NCBI GenBank assembly: GCA_014191975.1
Contig: BJHG01000018.1
Span: 1-33,791, forward strand
Length of the DNA stretch: 33,791 nucleotides
Source of the DNA: Methylococcaceae bacterium
Lineage (GTDB): Bacteria; Pseudomonadota; Gammaproteobacteria; Methylococcales; Methylomonadaceae
Direction of reading: 5' to 3'
How positions within the stretch are numbered: position 1 is the first letter of the stretch; each line of letters opens with the position of its first letter. This document shows positions 32,845 through 33,791 of this stretch, piece after piece. The position numbers and the translations under genes were made by a program. Under the pieces are notes generated by a model that worked only from the letters and a program-made list of their open reading frames with translations, had not been told where the DNA came from and did no database searches.

Positions 32845-33312
32845 ATGAAAAATTTAACTTTAGGGGAAATCGTACCAGACTTTATAGCGACGATTACACA
32901 TAATAAAACGATTAAATTAAATGATTTTTCGGGTAAAAACGTGGTGCTGTATTTTTACCCCAAAGATAATACGCCGGGTTGTACGTTGGAATCAGACGAT
33001 TTTAGGGATAATTACAAAAAATTTGAAACGTTACATACCGTAATTTTTGGAGTATCGCGTGACAGTGTGAAATCTCATGATAACTTTAAATGTAAGCAAG
33101 CCTTACCCTTTGATTTGATTTCTGATTCCGAGGAAAGGCTTTGTCAATTATTTGACGTACTAAAATCTAAAAATATGTACGGTAAACAGGTTATTGGAAT
33201 TGAGCGCAGTACATTTTTAATAAATGCCGAAGGCGTGTTAATTCATGAATGGCGCAAAGTGAAAGTTGATGGGCATTGTCTGGACGTGCTGGAAACAATC
33301 GGCGCAATTTAA
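32845..33312 (+). CDS. bcp: peroxiredoxin Bcp/PrxQ type, lacking the usual second cysteine
   Basis: The product is a 155-residue thiol peroxidase that reduces hydroperoxides in the cytosol. 'VVLYFYPKDNTPGCTLESDD' has the peroxidatic Cys46 in the TPGCT context, followed by FRDNY. Many Bcp proteins have a resolving cysteine five residues later, but here that position is Asp51, so the protein looks like a 1-Cys form. Other cysteines (in KCKQALP, RLCQLFD and GHCLDV) are not at the typical position. 'FGVSRDSVKSHDNFK' and 'FDLISDSEERLCQLFDV' confirm the family. Its start lies two bases after the gcvR stop. Confidence 0.9.
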   Translation: MKNLTLGEIVPDFIATITHNKTIKLNDFSGKNVVLYFYPKDNTPGCTLESDDFRDNYKKFETLHTVIFGVSRDSVKSHDNFKCKQALPFDLISDSEERLCQLFDVLKSKNMYGKQVIGIERSTFLINAEGVLIHEWRKVKVDGHCLDVLETIGAI

Positions 33313-33321
33313 ACTTGCGCC
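33301..33321 (+). terminator. hairpin at the bcp/holC convergence
   Basis: GGCGCAA (33301-33307) pairs with TTGCGCC (33315-33321) over a seven-base loop that includes the bcp stop codon. The 15-base gap between the two convergent stops leaves no room for another signal. T tracts are absent, so confidence is moderate. Confidence 0.45.
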
Positions 33322-33327
33322 AATAGT

Positions 33328-33756
33328 TCAAATTTTATGTGTGTCGATTTTGATACCTGCTTGCTGATAAGTTCTATAACGTTCACGCGCCGTGACTTTT
33401 GTCGTCTCACTATTATCTAAAATTTCCAATACACGTATCGATTGCTGCCAAGCTTGTGGGAGTTGTGATGACAAATTGAAAACGACATTTTGCCACTCAG
33501 TTGGTGTGCTATCAGTGCCAATTAGCACTTGCGATGTGATCTCAGGTGCCGTTCCAGTAAAAAGTTGATGCGGGACAAAACTTCCCGCTCGAAACGTCCA
33601 CAACATGTCGTCTAAGTCTTGACACTGTTCGAGATTATCAAGTAAAACGTAACAAAATTTTCCTGTGCTATAGGCTTTTTCTATTAACTTACAGGCAAAC
33701 AAATAACGGTCATAAAGTGACTCACTATTTAAAATGTAAAATGTGACTTCAGGCAT
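33328..33756 (-). CDS. holC: DNA polymerase III chi subunit
   Basis: The product is a 142-residue protein of the HolC family, which links the clamp loader to single-strand-binding protein at the replication fork. It has 'VTFYILNSESLYDRYLFACK' at the start, 'EKAYSTGKFCYVLLDNLEQC' and 'LDDMLWTFRAGSFVPHQLF' (the conserved LW.F....F.PH motif), and a C-terminal 'RERYRTYQQAGIKI'. ATG 33756 (MPEVTF) is preferred to the GTG two codons earlier, because family members begin there. The start lies inside the last codons of pepA, a common arrangement (pepA-holC). Confidence 0.93.
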   Translation of the reverse strand: MPEVTFYILNSESLYDRYLFACKLIEKAYSTGKFCYVLLDNLEQCQDLDDMLWTFRAGSFVPHQLFTGTAPEITSQVLIGTDSTPTEWQNVVFNLSSQLPQAWQQSIRVLEILDNSETTKVTARERYRTYQQAGIKIDTHKI

Positions 33757-33791
33757 GAACACGGTTTAATAAATATTGCATCAATAATGGC
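33749..33791 (-). CDS. pepA: C-terminal end of leucyl aminopeptidase (cut by window edge)
   Basis: Reading the minus strand from the right edge, one frame gives PLLMQYLLNRVHA and then TGA at 33749-33751. This resembles the end of PepA (in E. coli '...RPVALLAQFLLNRAG...'), and pepA directly precedes holC in gammaproteobacteria. Only 13 codons are visible, so the call rests on the short match plus gene order. It overlaps the holC start by eight bases. Confidence 0.65.
   Translation of the reverse strand, partial: PLLMQYLLNRVHA

Overview
The window is an AT-rich chromosomal segment from a gammaproteobacterium. The placement rests on gene content and local pairs typical of that class: pepA-holC, gcvR-bcp, coaE-zapD, speE with ubiK and comM/yifB, mrcB (PBP1b), a TIGR02647 protein, a TIGR04211 SH3 protein, and a RegB/RegA redox two-component pair. 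I cannot name a genus from the sequence alone.

Bases 1-4230 are the accessory part. They begin with the 5' end of an ISAzo13-type transposase gene cut by the window edge, then a tiny exported glutamine-rich protein. Next comes a cluster of toxin-antitoxin (TA) genes: a DUF2281/PIN pair, a truncated HicB-like fragment, an AbrB/PIN pair facing it, and a HicA/HicB pair. Four near-identical hairpin repeats of about 41 bases, all in the same orientation, divide this stretch into three compartments that each hold TA genes. This repeat-TA arrangement is the most unusual structure in the window. A small membrane protein and a small exported protein follow.

Bases 4230-16775 are housekeeping. A minus-strand run carries speE, a MarR regulator with a cysteine-rich tail, ubiK and comM. 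The comM gene has one in-frame stop codon where the family has glutamate. Divergent from speE is mrcB on the plus strand. It converges on coaE-zapD, two tandem cyclic-nucleotide-binding-domain proteins, ilvD, an SH3/coiled-coil membrane protein, argF and argD. The arginine genes are ordered argD-argF-SH3 with overlapping or nearly touching ends.

Bases 16954-28020 form a long minus-strand series read in the order sdhC, sdhD, nspC, a very large SNF2 helicase, a zinc-type/quinone oxidoreductase, regB, regA and htpG. htpG has its own good match to a heat-shock (sigma-32) promoter and a clear terminator. sdhCD is followed by nspC instead of sdhAB. Together with speE, nspC points to active polyamine metabolism, but its usual partner, carboxynorspermidine dehydrogenase, is not in the window.

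Bases 28061-33791 contain plus-strand nudF, rph and a TIGR02647 gene, then a minus-strand gene for a large acidic, repeat-containing, single-pass membrane protein ending in a SPOR domain. Plus-strand gcvR and bcp follow, then minus-strand holC and the last codons of pepA. No tRNA, rRNA, CRISPR array or prophage was seen, and no gene-free stretch exceeds 300 bases.
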